NCBI RefSeq assembly: GCF_016919165.1
Contig: NZ_JAFFPS010000026.1
Location: 153,650 to 217,649, forward strand
Direction: 5' to 3'
Source: Leptospira chreensis
GTDB taxonomy: Bacteria > Spirochaetota > Leptospiria > Leptospirales > Leptospiraceae
Length of the DNA stretch: 64,000 nt
The notes beneath the pieces were generated by a model. That model saw only the letters and a program-made list of their open reading frames with translations. It made no database searches and had not been told where the DNA came from. Within the stretch, counting starts at the first letter, position 1. Each line of letters starts with the position of its first letter. A program made the position numbers and the translations under genes. Positions 1 to 9,715 of the stretch are shown one piece after another.

Positions 1-2
1 AA

Positions 3-806
3 ATTGAAGTCGCAAAGAAATTTGCAAAAGATATCCGAATCCAAGTTATCAAAATGGTAACGGCTGCCAATTCTGGTCACCCAGGTGGTCCTCTTGGACT
101 TGCTGATATCTACGCTGCACTCTATACTTCCATTTTAAATCATGATCCAAAAAATCCTGAATGGCCAGAAAGAGACAGACTCATTCTTTCCAACGGCCAC
201 GTATGTGCGGTTCGTTATGCATCCATGGGGCTTTCTGGTTATTTCCCTGTAGAAGATTTGCTTACATTTAGAAATATCAATTCATATCTCCAAGGCCACC
301 CTTCCACTCGTTATATGAAGGGAATCGAATCTAGTTCTGGATCTCTCGGACAAGGTTTATCTGTATCTGTTGGTTTGGCATTGGGCGCGAGACTAAAAAA
401 AGAGACATATAAAATTTATACATGCATCTCTGATGGGGAATGTGGGGAAGGAATGACTTGGGAAGCAGCACAATCGGCAGTCCACTTCAAAACAGATAAC
501 CTAATTGCCTTTATGGATCGTAACTACATCCAAATCGATGGAAACACAGAAGAAGTAATGAAGTTAGAACCACTAGATAAAAAGTTCGAGATGTTTGGTT
601 GGAACGTAATCAATGCAGACGGACATAATATGGAAGATATTTTTGCTGCATTTGCAAAAGCAAAACAACATACTGGTGGACCAACTCTTATCGTCTTTAG
701 AACTATTTTAGGGAAAGGTGTTTCTTATATGGAAAACAATCCTAAATGGCATGGGACTCCTCCGAACAAGGAACAAGAAGCACAAGCACTTGCGGAATTA
801 ATATAA
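3..806 (+). CDS. Transketolase, N-terminal (ThDP-binding) subunit, 5' end outside window
   Basis: Catalyses ketol transfer in the non-oxidative pentose phosphate pathway, together with a separate C-terminal subunit. The reading frame is open from base 3 and already encodes family sequence ([13 protein letters not shown]) before the first Met at 54, so the true start lies upstream of the window. Visible motifs are the substrate loop [25 protein letters not shown], and the thiamine-diphosphate segment [13 protein letters not shown] with the later NYIQIDG. The protein stops after about 265 residues at the end of the ThDP domain, as in bacteria and archaea with a split transketolase. No C-terminal subunit follows in this window; it may lie upstream or elsewhere. 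Confidence 0.93.
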   Translation: MEVAKKFAKDIRIQVIKMVTAANSGHPGGPLGLADIYAALYTSILNHDPKNPEWPERDRLILSNGHVCAVRYASMGLSGYFPVEDLLTFRNINSYLQGHPSTRYMKGIESSSGSLGQGLSVSVGLALGARLKKETYKIYTCISDGECGEGMTWEAAQSAVHFKTDNLIAFMDRNYIQIDGNTEEVMKLEPLDKKFEMFGWNVINADGHNMEDIFAAFAKAKQHTGGPTLIVFRTILGKGVSYMENNPKWHGTPPNKEQEAQALAELI

Positions 807-854
807 TCTTTCAGATTCGATTGACATTTTTGATTTTATACAGATAGTTTTTGC

Positions 855-1754
855 ATGGGACAAACTTCCTTTCCAGACTTTTATCCGGATGATATCACTC
901 GTTTATTGTACGATTGGGAAGTTGCTCCTCCTGAAAAAAAACGTTTTCTATTAAAACTCATCGCATCTCGCATTCCATGGCAGATCCAATTGGAATCTGC
1001 TCTGGATGAAGTAAAAGATCCTTACCTTCGTGTACAAGCTCGTAATCTAAAATCCGAAATCACTCGTCATAGACTTCGTCATTCCTTCTTCAAACTCACG
1101 TTACGTGGGAATACAAATCATTATAAAGATTTAGAAGAGATGGCTGTGCAGTTGTCTAGTATTGGTTTTCCTGATCAAAACTATGCAGAGATCAAACATG
1201 AATTGGACCGTATGGCACTGCGAGTATCAGAATTGTATGATGATCATTCTGGTTATTTGACAGATGAACTAAAAGTACAAATCCTTTGCCAGGTTTTATT
1301 CCAAGAAGAGGGTTTTGTCGGAAATATTCAAAACTATAATGATCCCGGAAATTCTTATTTATTTCAGGTAATTAAAAGTAGATTGGGAATTCCTATTTCT
1401 CTTTCCGTAGTATATTTGTTAGTGGGCCAAAGGTTGGGTCTACCGCTCTATGGAACCAATTTACCACTTCATTTTCTTTTACAATATGAATCCGAAGGTT
1501 ATTTTACCTATATCGATCCATTTCATGGTGGTGTTTTATTAGATAAATTCACCTGTGAAAAGTTTCTCGAAGCAAATGGATATACCAATTCCCCGAAATA
1601 TTTCACAAAAGCATCTACACTTTCTATGATCAAACGTATGTGTAGAAATCTCATCCATATCTACCGGGACAACCAATCGAAAGAAATGGAGAATACAATT
1701 AAGGATCACCTGCAGATTCTAGAAAGCCGATCCACACATGTGGATAAAGAATGA
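855..1754 (+). CDS. SirB1-family (transglutaminase-like) protein
   Basis: A cytoplasmic protein of 299 residues with no signal peptide. Residues about 145-240 carry the SirB1/Transglut_core2 signature: LFQEEGFVGN, then YNDPGNSYLFQVIKSRLGIPISLS, GQRLGLPLYGTNLPLHFLL, and YIDPFHGG. The family resembles a transglutaminase fold but its reaction is unknown. The N-terminal 140 residues are helical and charged, matching the usual length of the longer family members. It overlaps the next gene (polyprenyl synthase) by the ATGA tetranucleotide, so the two are translationally coupled. There is no clear Shine-Dalgarno before the ATG. Family assignment is confident; function is not. Confidence 0.8.
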   Translation: MGQTSFPDFYPDDITRLLYDWEVAPPEKKRFLLKLIASRIPWQIQLESALDEVKDPYLRVQARNLKSEITRHRLRHSFFKLTLRGNTNHYKDLEEMAVQLSSIGFPDQNYAEIKHELDRMALRVSELYDDHSGYLTDELKVQILCQVLFQEEGFVGNIQNYNDPGNSYLFQVIKSRLGIPISLSVVYLLVGQRLGLPLYGTNLPLHFLLQYESEGYFTYIDPFHGGVLLDKFTCEKFLEANGYTNSPKYFTKASTLSMIKRMCRNLIHIYRDNQSKEMENTIKDHLQILESRSTHVDKE

Positions 1755-2704
1755 AATCAAATGTCCGCATCCAATCCATCTTAACTAAGTTTGATAAAAA
1801 TTTAGATGGAATCATTAAAGAAGACATTCCTGTTCTTAAAAAAATCAAAAAACATGTAATCACTTCTGGTGGAAAACGGATTCGTCCTTTTTCTCATTAT
1901 TTATTTTGTCAGTTCTTAAACGTAAAAGATAAAAATTGGCTTGATGTAGGAAGTGTTGCCGAACTCATCCATGCTGCAAGTTTACTCCATGATGATGTCG
2001 TAGACAATGCGCCCATTCGTCGCGGGAAACCAACCATCGGATCTTTGTTTGGAAATAAAACTGCCATCCTTGCCGGCGACTATCTGTTAGCTTGTGGAAT
2101 CAATCGACTCAATTCCCTGGGCAATCCAGAACTTATGGAGATTTTTTCACAAGTGCTAAAGGATTTATCTGTGAGTGAACTTTTACAGATGGAATGGGAA
2201 AAAAATCCCAAAATTTCCTTAAAAGTTTATGATTCTATCATTTATGGAAAGACGGCCTCTCTTTTTGGAGTTTGTACGGAATCGGCAGCCATTCTTGCCG
2301 GTAAATCCAAAAAAGAAAGGGCAGTGGTTCGTGATTTCGGTGTTAGGTTGGGAAAACTTTTCCAAAAGAAAGATGATTGTTTGGATTATTTTGTGGATTC
2401 CAGTGCGAGTGGTAAGGAATTTTTAAAAGATTTTAAAAATGGACTCTTCACATATCCTGTTCTTCTTCTTCGCAATCAACTAGGGCTTTTAGAAAAAAGA
2501 AAGTTGGAATCTGTATTCAAAAAAGAAGAAAGAAATTCTTCCGACGAATCCTATATTCTTGGTTTGATGGAATCTAAAAAAATATCTGAAATGTTACACA
2601 AAGAACTAAATTCCGAAAAAAACTATCTACTTGGTTTTTTAAATCAATTTCCAAATAGCTCCGAACGGCAGTTATTCGTTGAACAATTGGACCGTCTTAC
2701 TTAA
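1751..2704 (+). CDS. Polyprenyl (trans-isoprenyl) diphosphate synthase
   Basis: Condenses isopentenyl diphosphate onto allylic diphosphates. In this size class (317 aa) that most often supplies the side chain of the respiratory quinone. The N-terminal GGKRIRP substrate loop (residues about 38-44), the first Asp-rich region LLHDDVVDNAPIRRGKPTIG and the second KKDDCLDYF are all present. The second motif is slightly unusual: GKLFQKKDDCLDYF has a Lys pair where most enzymes have hydrophobic residues. It starts inside the stop of the SirB1-like gene and runs tail-to-tail into the histidine kinase gene. Chain length and quinone type cannot be told from the sequence by eye. Confidence 0.87.
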   Translation: MKSNVRIQSILTKFDKNLDGIIKEDIPVLKKIKKHVITSGGKRIRPFSHYLFCQFLNVKDKNWLDVGSVAELIHAASLLHDDVVDNAPIRRGKPTIGSLFGNKTAILAGDYLLACGINRLNSLGNPELMEIFSQVLKDLSVSELLQMEWEKNPKISLKVYDSIIYGKTASLFGVCTESAAILAGKSKKERAVVRDFGVRLGKLFQKKDDCLDYFVDSSASGKEFLKDFKNGLFTYPVLLLRNQLGLLEKRKLESVFKKEERNSSDESYILGLMESKKISEMLHKELNSEKNYLLGFLNQFPNSSERQLFVEQLDRLT

Positions 2705-4905
2705 AAATCATCGGAAAATGGTTCATTGGGATCAATGAACTCAATGATGGGGAGTTGGACGGAAAAACAAGTCCTACCTGGTTCTGATTCTATATAAATA
2801 TTTCCTTTATGTTTTTCTATAATTGATTTGGTAATTCCGAGGCCCATTCCTGTACCTTCACCGTGGTTCTTTGTGGTAAAGAATGGATCGAAGATTTTTT
2901 TCTGAATTTCGGATGGGATTCCTGGGCCATTGTCTATCACCTTAACTTCTATCAAATTACCTTTTTTCTCAGTAGTAATCATTAGATTTCCCGTTTGGTT
3001 CATGGCTTCCAATCCATTTAAAATCAAATTGGTCCATACGCGAATTAAATCTTCTGGCCAACCGAGAATGGTGGCATCAGTTAAGAATGTTTTCTTTAAA
3101 GAAACTTTTCCTCGCATTTTGTATTGATAGATGGTCAGTACAGTTTCTATATTTTCGAGTAGGGTAAAAATCCTTCTTTCTTCTGCCTTCGTTACACGGG
3201 AAAAGTTTTTTAGTGCGAGTATGGTTTTTGAGGATCTGTCTACGGCAATCTGAATGATGGATAGATGGAGTTTGAAATTTTTTTCTTCGAGAATGAGATT
3301 GGATAGTTTTTCTTGTCCCGATTTTAACAAATTGATTTCTTCTTCGAAGAGATTGGTAATGCCTACATCTAAAAACTTTTCGAGTGTGGCTTCTTCGAAT
3401 TCCAAACCATTGTCTTTAAAGATTTTTTTAAGATCGGCCTTTTTCTCTTTTCGTTCTGTATAACTGGCAACGAGTCCAAAATCAGATTGGTAGGTAAACA
3501 TTCGTTTGATGGTGTTGATTTCGGCCGGGGTCAGTGAAGAATAAATATTTTCCTTGGAGCCTAAGTTTTTTATTTCGTTGTTTTTGGATTCAATCAAAGT
3601 TTCTATCGATGCTTTGATGGCACTCAGTGGATTATTGATTTCATGTGCTACACCGGCTACGAGTTTTCCAAGTTCTGACATTTTTTCAGAAAATACAAGT
3701 TTACTTTCCGTATGACTAATCTGTAACAATGCTTTTTCGAGTTCTTCCTTTTGGGTTTGGATTTCTTTTGTACGTTCCATCACCATGGTTTCTAGTTCTG
3801 CATTTTCTTTGGAAACAGATTCTTCTTTTCTCATACGAGTTTGAATTTGAAACTTTGAGATGGCAATTGTGAAGATTGTCATTTGTAATGCGGAACCAAT
3901 TTCGTTCGCAGAACTTAAAAAAGGATAAGAGGGTAAATAACCAAGATTTGTGAAAATGAGTAAACCGGTGCTGATTTGTTTTACCAAAAAAGCATAAAAC
4001 AAAACCTTCCCGTTCTCTTTCTTTTGGATCATACAATAGGTGGCATAACCAAAATATATGGTTGATAGTATCAAACTATTTGCATATATAAATCGAAAGT
4101 ATAATTGGAGATCAACAATCACAATTAAAATGGAACCCAGTAAAATATAGGCGTAAAATACGAAATACTTATCTGCATTGGGATATTTCTGTTTAGTGTG
4201 GAGAAATTCTCTCAAAAAAAGAATTAACCCAAAAGGAGTTAAAGAAACAAGACCCGGAATATAACGATAAAACCAAACATAGTTACTAAATCCATACTCA
4301 TAAAATAAGCCCGATCTAAGGACGTTTGTAAATAGAACTGAAATTGTAGCAAAGGTTAATAAAAAATAAATTTTTTCTCTTAAGATGATGTATTGGGTTG
4401 CGGAAAGAAGACAAACCAAGATACAAAGTCCAAAGTAGAAACCTTGCCAGAGCGAAATTGATTTTGTGTATTGTAGTAAATTAAATGCGTCTCTAATTTC
4501 GAAATTAATTCTATGGGTATCTTCTGAACGAATTCGGAAACGATAGGTTCCTTTTTCTAATGCCGGAAAAACAAATCCGCCGGTAAAGGAAACTTCAGGA
4601 ATCTTTTTTCTAACCAAACCTGTATGGGCTTTTGATACGATCTTTCCGTTCTGAATGATTTCATAATCCAATTCAGATATCATTCCGTTTTCAAAGTGTA
4701 GGTACCGGGAAGGGCTTTCTTCTAGGTCAATTTGGTAATAGTGGCTATCTTTTGTGAATCCGAAATAGAAGAGGGAATTGTAGTCTTTAGGGCTAAGGTC
4801 TGTTTGTTTGGTGTTCGGGTTTGTTCCTAAATGCCAAAGTCCCAAACTTCCTTCTGCCGCAAGTGCCAAAGGAAGGAAGAGAAGACAAAAAAGAATTCGA
4901 TACAA
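2701..4905 (-). CDS. 7TM-DISM sensor histidine kinase
   Basis: A membrane receptor kinase of 734 residues. Signal peptide at 1-16 (ends LAAEG); periplasmic beta-rich 7TMR-DISM extracellular region at about 20-145; seven membrane helices at about 150-350; coiled coil at about 355-410 (MERTKEIQTQKEELEKALLQ); H-box GVAHEINNP with phosphoacceptor His421; ATPase with N-box TNLILNGLEA, DNGPGIP (about 658) and GTGMGLG (about 684). About 140 residues separate the H-box from the rest of the dimerisation region, much more than usual. The start codon is TTG, 27 bases after the upstream lipoprotein gene, so the two probably form an operon. No response regulator is adjacent. It is likely a stress or nutrient sensor; the ligand is unknown. 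Confidence 0.88.
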   Translation of the reverse strand: MYRILFCLLFLPLALAAEGSLGLWHLGTNPNTKQTDLSPKDYNSLFYFGFTKDSHYYQIDLEESPSRYLHFENGMISELDYEIIQNGKIVSKAHTGLVRKKIPEVSFTGGFVFPALEKGTYRFRIRSEDTHRINFEIRDAFNLLQYTKSISLWQGFYFGLCILVCLLSATQYIILREKIYFLLTFATISVLFTNVLRSGLFYEYGFSNYVWFYRYIPGLVSLTPFGLILFLREFLHTKQKYPNADKYFVFYAYILLGSILIVIVDLQLYFRFIYANSLILSTIYFGYATYCMIQKKENGKVLFYAFLVKQISTGLLIFTNLGYLPSYPFLSSANEIGSALQMTIFTIAISKFQIQTRMRKEESVSKENAELETMVMERTKEIQTQKEELEKALLQISHTESKLVFSEKMSELGKLVAGVAHEINNPLSAIKASIETLIESKNNEIKNLGSKENIYSSLTPAEINTIKRMFTYQSDFGLVASYTERKEKKADLKKIFKDNGLEFEEATLEKFLDVGITNLFEEEINLLKSGQEKLSNLILEEKNFKLHLSIIQIAVDRSSKTILALKNFSRVTKAEERRIFTLLENIETVLTIYQYKMRGKVSLKKTFLTDATILGWPEDLIRVWTNLILNGLEAMNQTGNLMITTEKKGNLIEVKVIDNGPGIPSEIQKKIFDPFFTTKNHGEGTGMGLGITKSIIEKHKGNIYIESEPGRTCFSVQLPIIEFIDPNEPFSDDF

Positions 4906-4932
4906 TCGTTACGGTCTGTTTGTGATTGAATT

Positions 4933-5652
4933 TTATTGTGGAACGATGTTTGGAGCATTACATTTTAATGTCCCACGAATGATCACAGACTTAGCATCTG
5001 TTGTTGTGTTTTGTACCAAACAAGTTTTGTTGTCTGATGTAAAACATTGGGTTGTAGAAGTTCCTGATGTACAATTTACGCTATCCAATGTATTACAAGA
5101 ATTGAGAACACTAGTGGAAGAGGATGCTGAATTACTATAAGTTCCGTTGAGTGTGATCTCTAAGTTAAAGAAAGAAATTTGTTGGGCACTTTGGAGAGCC
5201 GTGTCAATATTGATCCCTTGATTGAACCATTCCACAGTTCCTTGCGTTCCTTGGACTGTTTTTCCGAAAGCACCACCTGCAAGAACAAATCCTTGTTGTG
5301 GGTCAATCTTTCCTTGGATCTGCGTGCTATCATATACAAAACGTAAGTTGAGAGTTTCTTTTGTTTTGAAGATAAGTTGAGAAATCACCGTAAAGCGAGT
5401 GTTATTCGTAGTGGAGCTAGAGCCTCCAGTCGTTCCCGTACCGGTTCCAGTGCCCGTCGTTGCGGTGGTTGCTGGAGTGGCTTGTCCGCAACTGGTAGTG
5501 ATATCGCTATCCACTTCCCCAAGGAAGTAAAGGGCTGGTTCTCCTTCGGCAAGGAGTGATACTTCCGCTTTATTTTCGTTTTTTAGACCACAAGCGGCAA
5601 AAATTGAGGAAAATGCAAAAAGGATAACAATAGATCGAAACATACCATCCAA
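4933..5652 (-). CDS. Lipoprotein with Thr/Gly-rich linker
   Basis: A probable lipoprotein; the likely true start is the second Met (5643), giving MFRSIVILFAFSSIFAAC with a lipobox ending at Cys20 of the longer form. After about 35 residues comes a low-complexity segment (ATTATTGTGTGTGTTGGSSSTT) acting as a flexible linker, then a beta-rich domain of about 150 residues with several Cys that may pair. I recognise no enzymatic domain. The gene precedes a 7TM histidine kinase on the same strand with a 27-base gap, so the lipoprotein could be a periplasmic partner or ligand-binding accessory of that sensor; that is inference from position only. Confidence 0.72.
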   Translation of the reverse strand: MDGMFRSIVILFAFSSIFAACGLKNENKAEVSLLAEGEPALYFLGEVDSDITTSCGQATPATTATTGTGTGTGTTGGSSSTTNNTRFTVISQLIFKTKETLNLRFVYDSTQIQGKIDPQQGFVLAGGAFGKTVQGTQGTVEWFNQGINIDTALQSAQQISFFNLEITLNGTYSNSASSSTSVLNSCNTLDSVNCTSGTSTTQCFTSDNKTCLVQNTTTDAKSVIIRGTLKCNAPNIVPQ

Positions 5653-5671
5653 TCGTCACAGGAATTCATTC

Positions 5672-7540
5672 TTGGGTCAAGAGGATTCAGAATTTCCTTG
5701 GGAAATTTACACGAATTTACAATCTTGCCCAATGGGGTTAAATTTCGGTCTAAAGGGAGTGTTTTCTATCCAGGGACCGCGATCGATTTATGTCTATTCC
5801 TTACTCATCGGTCTCCTTTCTGGTTTTGGAGCCTATGGATTCAATTGGGCCTTAACTTGGACAGAATCCTTTACCTTTGGTAACCTTATGGGTTATGACC
5901 CTGGAATCCCTTCTGGTGATTTGCATTTCCATTCGATTGGTAGTGCCGGGCCCATTTCCCCTCTTTGGATTGTTTTTTTACCTGCTGTCGGGGGACTTCT
6001 TGTTGGGATCATCACCACCTTCTTTTGTTCGGAAGCGCAAGGTGGCGGGACCGACTCTTTAATCTATGCATTCCATTTCAATGAAGGAAAGATTCGGGCC
6101 AAAGTTCCGTTTTATAAAGCTCTCGCCACCATACTTACGTTAGGTTCCGGTGGATCAGGGGGAAAGGAAGGACCAACGGCACAAATTGGCGCTGGATTTG
6201 GTTCTAGTCTCGCTGGGTTTCTTGGGGCCGGTGCACGTGCGCGAAGGACATTGATGTTGGCGGGAACGGCGGGGGGACTTGGGGCCATATTCCGTGCTCC
6301 TCTCGGGGGTGCGATCACTGCGGTGGAGATGGTCTACCAAGAAGACATCGAAAGTGATTCTTTGGTTCCCTGTATTCTCTCTTCAGTCACCGCATACCTT
6401 ACTTATACAAGTATTGCAGGAAGTGGTTCTTTATTTTCTGCACAAGAGTATAGCCTTCATGATTACAGGCACATCCCATTATACATTGTTCTTGGTCTTC
6501 TTTGTTATGTGGTCGGATACTTTTTTGTTAAGGTATACCATCTAGTGCAAGATTTGTTTTCTAAACTTCCCTTACCGAACTACTTAAAACCAGCGTTTGG
6601 TGGACTGATTGTTGGCTGTATTGCTCTTTTGTTTCCTGAAGTTTTAGGTTCTGGGTTTGGACTCATTCAAAGAATGATCAATGGAGAAGTTCTACAATCC
6701 ACAAGTTTCGGATTTTCGGGTCCATTTTTTCTTTTGGCTGTTGCCCTTTTCAAAGTATTTTCTACTTCGCTCACTGTTGGATCGGGAAGCTCCGGTGGAT
6801 TACTCGGGCCATCCTTTGCCATCGGTGGAATGTTAGGTGCCTTTGTGGGCACTATGGCTCAGGTGTTGTTTCCAGAACTTGGTATCATTATTTTCCCCTT
6901 TCTTTTGGTAGGTATGGGATCTTTTTTTGCCGGTGTGGCAAGGGCCCCCATTGCCGGAATGATTATGGTTTGTGATATGATTGGAAGTTATGAACTTCTA
7001 CCACCACTCATGATTGTGTCCGTGATTGCAGTGGTATTGTCTCACAGAATTTCTATTTATCGCAATCAAATCAAAAATAGATTTTTGTCCCCCTCTCATC
7101 ATTGGGATATGAATCAAGACATTATGGATCGGATTCGTATCACGGATCATTTTTCTGAGTTTCGTAAGTATGCTATGGTCTCCGAACACCTTTCTCTTAC
7201 AGAATTACAATCCAATGCACCGGGAATCCAAGCGAGTGATTTCATTTTACTGGGGGCAGGAGAAGAGTATAAGGGGATTATCTCGCTTAGAAAAAATAGA
7301 ATCCTTCCAGAATTTGAAGAAGATTTGAAAAACCTGATCACTTGCGGAGAAATTGTGCAGGATGTTCCTTCTGTTTGCACGAATGATACTTTGGGCCGAG
7401 CCCTCCAAATTCTATTAGAATATGATGTCGACAAACTTGCGATTGTTGAAGATGGTAAATGTTTGGGTTATTTGCGGTACATTGATTTGTTCAACGCATA
7501 CCAAAATGAAGTGAAAAATAAACAGCGTAAGTCAGTATGA
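5672..7540 (+). CDS. CLC-family chloride channel/transporter with C-terminal CBS region
   Basis: Moves chloride across the inner membrane as a channel or H+/Cl- antiporter. Ten or more hydrophobic helices cover residues 40-460. CLC signatures are GSGGSGGKEGP (158-168, gating Glu166 kept), FRAPLGGAITAVE (internal proton Glu near 219 kept) and GSGSSGGLLGP (370-380). Residues about 475-622 are cytoplasmic and contain a CBS region (for example NDTLGRALQILLEYDVDKLAIVED), which in this family often binds nucleotides. The start at 5672 is TTG with AGGA upstream; an ATG at 5732 is an alternative. Its last codons overlap the next gene by ATGA, making it the first gene of the protease/ligase operon. 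Confidence 0.9.
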   Translation: MGQEDSEFPWEIYTNLQSCPMGLNFGLKGVFSIQGPRSIYVYSLLIGLLSGFGAYGFNWALTWTESFTFGNLMGYDPGIPSGDLHFHSIGSAGPISPLWIVFLPAVGGLLVGIITTFFCSEAQGGGTDSLIYAFHFNEGKIRAKVPFYKALATILTLGSGGSGGKEGPTAQIGAGFGSSLAGFLGAGARARRTLMLAGTAGGLGAIFRAPLGGAITAVEMVYQEDIESDSLVPCILSSVTAYLTYTSIAGSGSLFSAQEYSLHDYRHIPLYIVLGLLCYVVGYFFVKVYHLVQDLFSKLPLPNYLKPAFGGLIVGCIALLFPEVLGSGFGLIQRMINGEVLQSTSFGFSGPFFLLAVALFKVFSTSLTVGSGSSGGLLGPSFAIGGMLGAFVGTMAQVLFPELGIIIFPFLLVGMGSFFAGVARAPIAGMIMVCDMIGSYELLPPLMIVSVIAVVLSHRISIYRNQIKNRFLSPSHHWDMNQDIMDRIRITDHFSEFRKYAMVSEHLSLTELQSNAPGIQASDFILLGAGEEYKGIISLRKNRILPEFEEDLKNLITCGEIVQDVPSVCTNDTLGRALQILLEYDVDKLAIVEDGKCLGYLRYIDLFNAYQNEVKNKQRKSV

Positions 7541-8127
7541 GATTCATTAGCCATTTTATGAAATTTTCACGAGCCCTAGTGGGGCATTTGTTACATCGAT
7601 TTTTATTCTTACTTGTAGTCGGATATATTTTTTTATTAGCCAATTGTTTTGGATCCAAACAAATTATTGAGAAAAAACCAGATTCTCATATCAAACCCAT
7701 CGTCATTCCTCCTCAATATTTAAAACCCATCATTGGTCGAGTGGAATGGGTTGAATTCCCCAATTGGAAACTCAAACTCCGTGCCAGGGTTGACACTGGT
7801 GCCAAATCTTGTTCCATTCATGCAATTAATATTGAAAGGGTCACCGAAAATGGAGAGGTATTCGTTTTCTTTGATACCTTTGTGGATGAAAAACCGGTCC
7901 GGCTAAAAAGTAAATTTGTCAAAGAAGCAAAAGTGACCAGTACATCCGGGGTTTCTGAAAATCGAATCATCATCAGCGAAGTGATGAAGATGGGAAAGTA
8001 TAAAGAGGAAGTGATCATCAATTTGAATGATAGAACTAATTTGACCTATCCCATCCTTATTGGTCGAAATTATTTAATGGGTAAGTTTTTAGTCGATGTA
8101 TCCTTATCCCATCAATTAGGGGATTAG
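7537..8127 (+). CDS. Retropepsin-like protease (RimK-associated 'ATP-dependent zinc protease' family), probable lipoprotein
   Basis: A 196-residue exported protein. The hydrophobic segment (about 21-36) ends in LLANC, a spirochaetal-type lipobox, so it is probably anchored to a membrane and faces the periplasm. The conserved domain (about 65-195) has the aspartic-protease style motif RARVDTGAKSCSIHA (Asp86) and the later LIGRNYLMG. This domain is annotated as 'ATP-dependent zinc protease' although the DTGA motif indicates a retropepsin-like dimeric aspartic protease. It sits between the CLC gene (ATGA overlap) and the 7TM transglutaminase-like gene (1-base gap), the arrangement expected for the amidoligase-linked protease family. 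The substrate is unknown. Confidence 0.83.
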   Translation: MRFISHFMKFSRALVGHLLHRFLFLLVVGYIFLLANCFGSKQIIEKKPDSHIKPIVIPPQYLKPIIGRVEWVEFPNWKLKLRARVDTGAKSCSIHAINIERVTENGEVFVFFDTFVDEKPVRLKSKFVKEAKVTSTSGVSENRIIISEVMKMGKYKEEVIINLNDRTNLTYPILIGRNYLMGKFLVDVSLSHQLGD

Positions 8128-8128
8128 T

Positions 8129-9715
8129 TTGGATCGCAAAACTTTAATTACAGTATCGATACTAATCATTCTGCCTATAGTTTCGATTCTTTATAAGTTG
8201 AATGTTGCTGAGTTGTCTTTACTTCCTGTAGAAGTAGATGATACAGTCAATTTACAAGTAGTCATTTTGCCAAAAGAAAATGTGGCTCTTTCGGAAGTGA
8301 CCTTTCCCGTTCCCAAACAATTCATCCAATCGCGAGTCCTTAAATCCAATACCAAAGTGGAAGATTTGGATTTTCGATTACAAAAAAAACAATATGGACA
8401 TTTGGGAATTTGGGAAGGAGAAGATTGGAATTCTTCCATTGGGTATTATGCAAAAATAAAAATCCTACCATATGCACACTCCAACCCTGAACCAGAAATT
8501 CCGAATCCAACGGGAAAACAGGTTACCAAAGAACCATATTACCTATCTCTCAAAAATTATTCTTCTGAAGAGATACGTTTGGCCAAAAAGTTATTTGAAC
8601 AAATCCATCCTTATGACAAAGACAATGTTGCGGCCGCTAAACAAATTTATTATTTTATTTCTGAAGAAGTTCTAAATACAACCAAAGAGATCACACTCGC
8701 CGACACCATTCGTTTGAACAATGGCAGTGCTTACACGCAAGCCATGTTATTTTCTTTACTTTGTCGAATGAAAGGAATCCAAACAAGAACTGTGGCTGGT
8801 TTTGATTTGTCCAAACAAAGTGCAAAAGACAACAAAGCAAAACTCAGTTTCTGGAATGAGATTCGAATTCATGGGAAATGGTATTTTGTATCTACCTACA
8901 AAAATAGTTTTGCGAGTGCTGTGAATGGATACCTTCCTCTTTGGAAATCTGTGGAGGAAAGAAGATCTCTCGGCGAAGACCCAGCTACATTCCGTTATAC
9001 GGCATATATCACAAAATCCAATGTCAATCGTTATAATTTTAAAGAGTATAGTGATGAAGTTGCCTCCAGTAATAGTTTTTTAAGATATTATTCTTTGTAT
9101 AGCCTACCCACACCGCTGCAGAATTTATTTCGTTTGGTAATCCTCATTCCAATTGGGGCCTTGGTTTTGTCTGTGGCTCGGAATATGATTGGGATTCCTA
9201 CCTTTGGAATTTTCACTCCCATATTGCTTGCTATGTTTTTTTATGAAACCAATCTCCTATTTGGGATTAGTTTTTTTCTTTTGATGATTGGTCTTGGTTT
9301 TTTTGAAAGGTATGCCTTGGATAAATACTATCTACTCGCAGTGCCTAGGCTTTCTATTTTACTCACGATCACAGTCATTAGTTTGATTCTATTTTCTGTT
9401 CTGAACGAAGAGATTTCTTTTTTCAATCAAATGAGTGTGACTTTGTTCCCTATTGTTATCACAACCATTTTTATCGAAAGATTTTCAATTATGATCATTG
9501 AAGAAGGTATACTCAATACCTTTGTTACTTTAGCGGGAACGTTACTCATTGCACTCATCGGTTATATGATTTTTTTCTTTGGTTCTTTACAAATCCTCTT
9601 TTTCACTCACCCCGAATTATTACTCGTTGTGATCGCCATCCAAATCCTTCTTGGACAATACAAAGGGTATCGTGTATCAGAAATCTTTCGGTTTAAGGAA
9701 ATATTTAAATCGTGA
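8129..9715 (+). CDS. Inactive transglutaminase fused to 7-TM domain
   Basis: A membrane protein of 528 residues. One N-terminal helix (6-24) is followed by a periplasmic region (25-330) containing a transglutaminase-like fold, then about seven membrane helices (333-520). In the region where active transglutaminases carry Cys, the sequence is RLNNGSAYTQAMLFSLLCRMKGI (about 195-217), with Ser/Ala in place of the nucleophile, so it is predicted inactive and may bind a peptide or substrate. This is the Transglut_i_TM/7TM_transglut family, typically found with a RimK-like ATP-grasp ligase and a retropepsin-like protease, exactly as here. Start TTG, one base after the upstream stop; its end overlaps the ligase start (GTGA). 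Confidence 0.85.
   Translation: MDRKTLITVSILIILPIVSILYKLNVAELSLLPVEVDDTVNLQVVILPKENVALSEVTFPVPKQFIQSRVLKSNTKVEDLDFRLQKKQYGHLGIWEGEDWNSSIGYYAKIKILPYAHSNPEPEIPNPTGKQVTKEPYYLSLKNYSSEEIRLAKKLFEQIHPYDKDNVAAAKQIYYFISEEVLNTTKEITLADTIRLNNGSAYTQAMLFSLLCRMKGIQTRTVAGFDLSKQSAKDNKAKLSFWNEIRIHGKWYFVSTYKNSFASAVNGYLPLWKSVEERRSLGEDPATFRYTAYITKSNVNRYNFKEYSDEVASSNSFLRYYSLYSLPTPLQNLFRLVILIPIGALVLSVARNMIGIPTFGIFTPILLAMFFYETNLLFGISFFLLMIGLGFFERYALDKYYLLAVPRLSILLTITVISLILFSVLNEEISFFNQMSVTLFPIVITTIFIERFSIMIIEEGILNTFVTLAGTLLIALIGYMIFFFGSLQILFFTHPELLLVVIAIQILLGQYKGYRVSEIFRFKEIFKS

Noticed and set aside
4808..5140. Plus-strand open frame across the kinase/lipoprotein boundary
   Set aside because: It runs antisense to two genes with strong domain evidence and lacks a ribosome site.
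5400..5500. Repeat-like DNA coding for the Thr/Gly linker as a possible tandem repeat array
   Set aside because: The repeat unit is too short and irregular at DNA level; it is better described as a protein linker.
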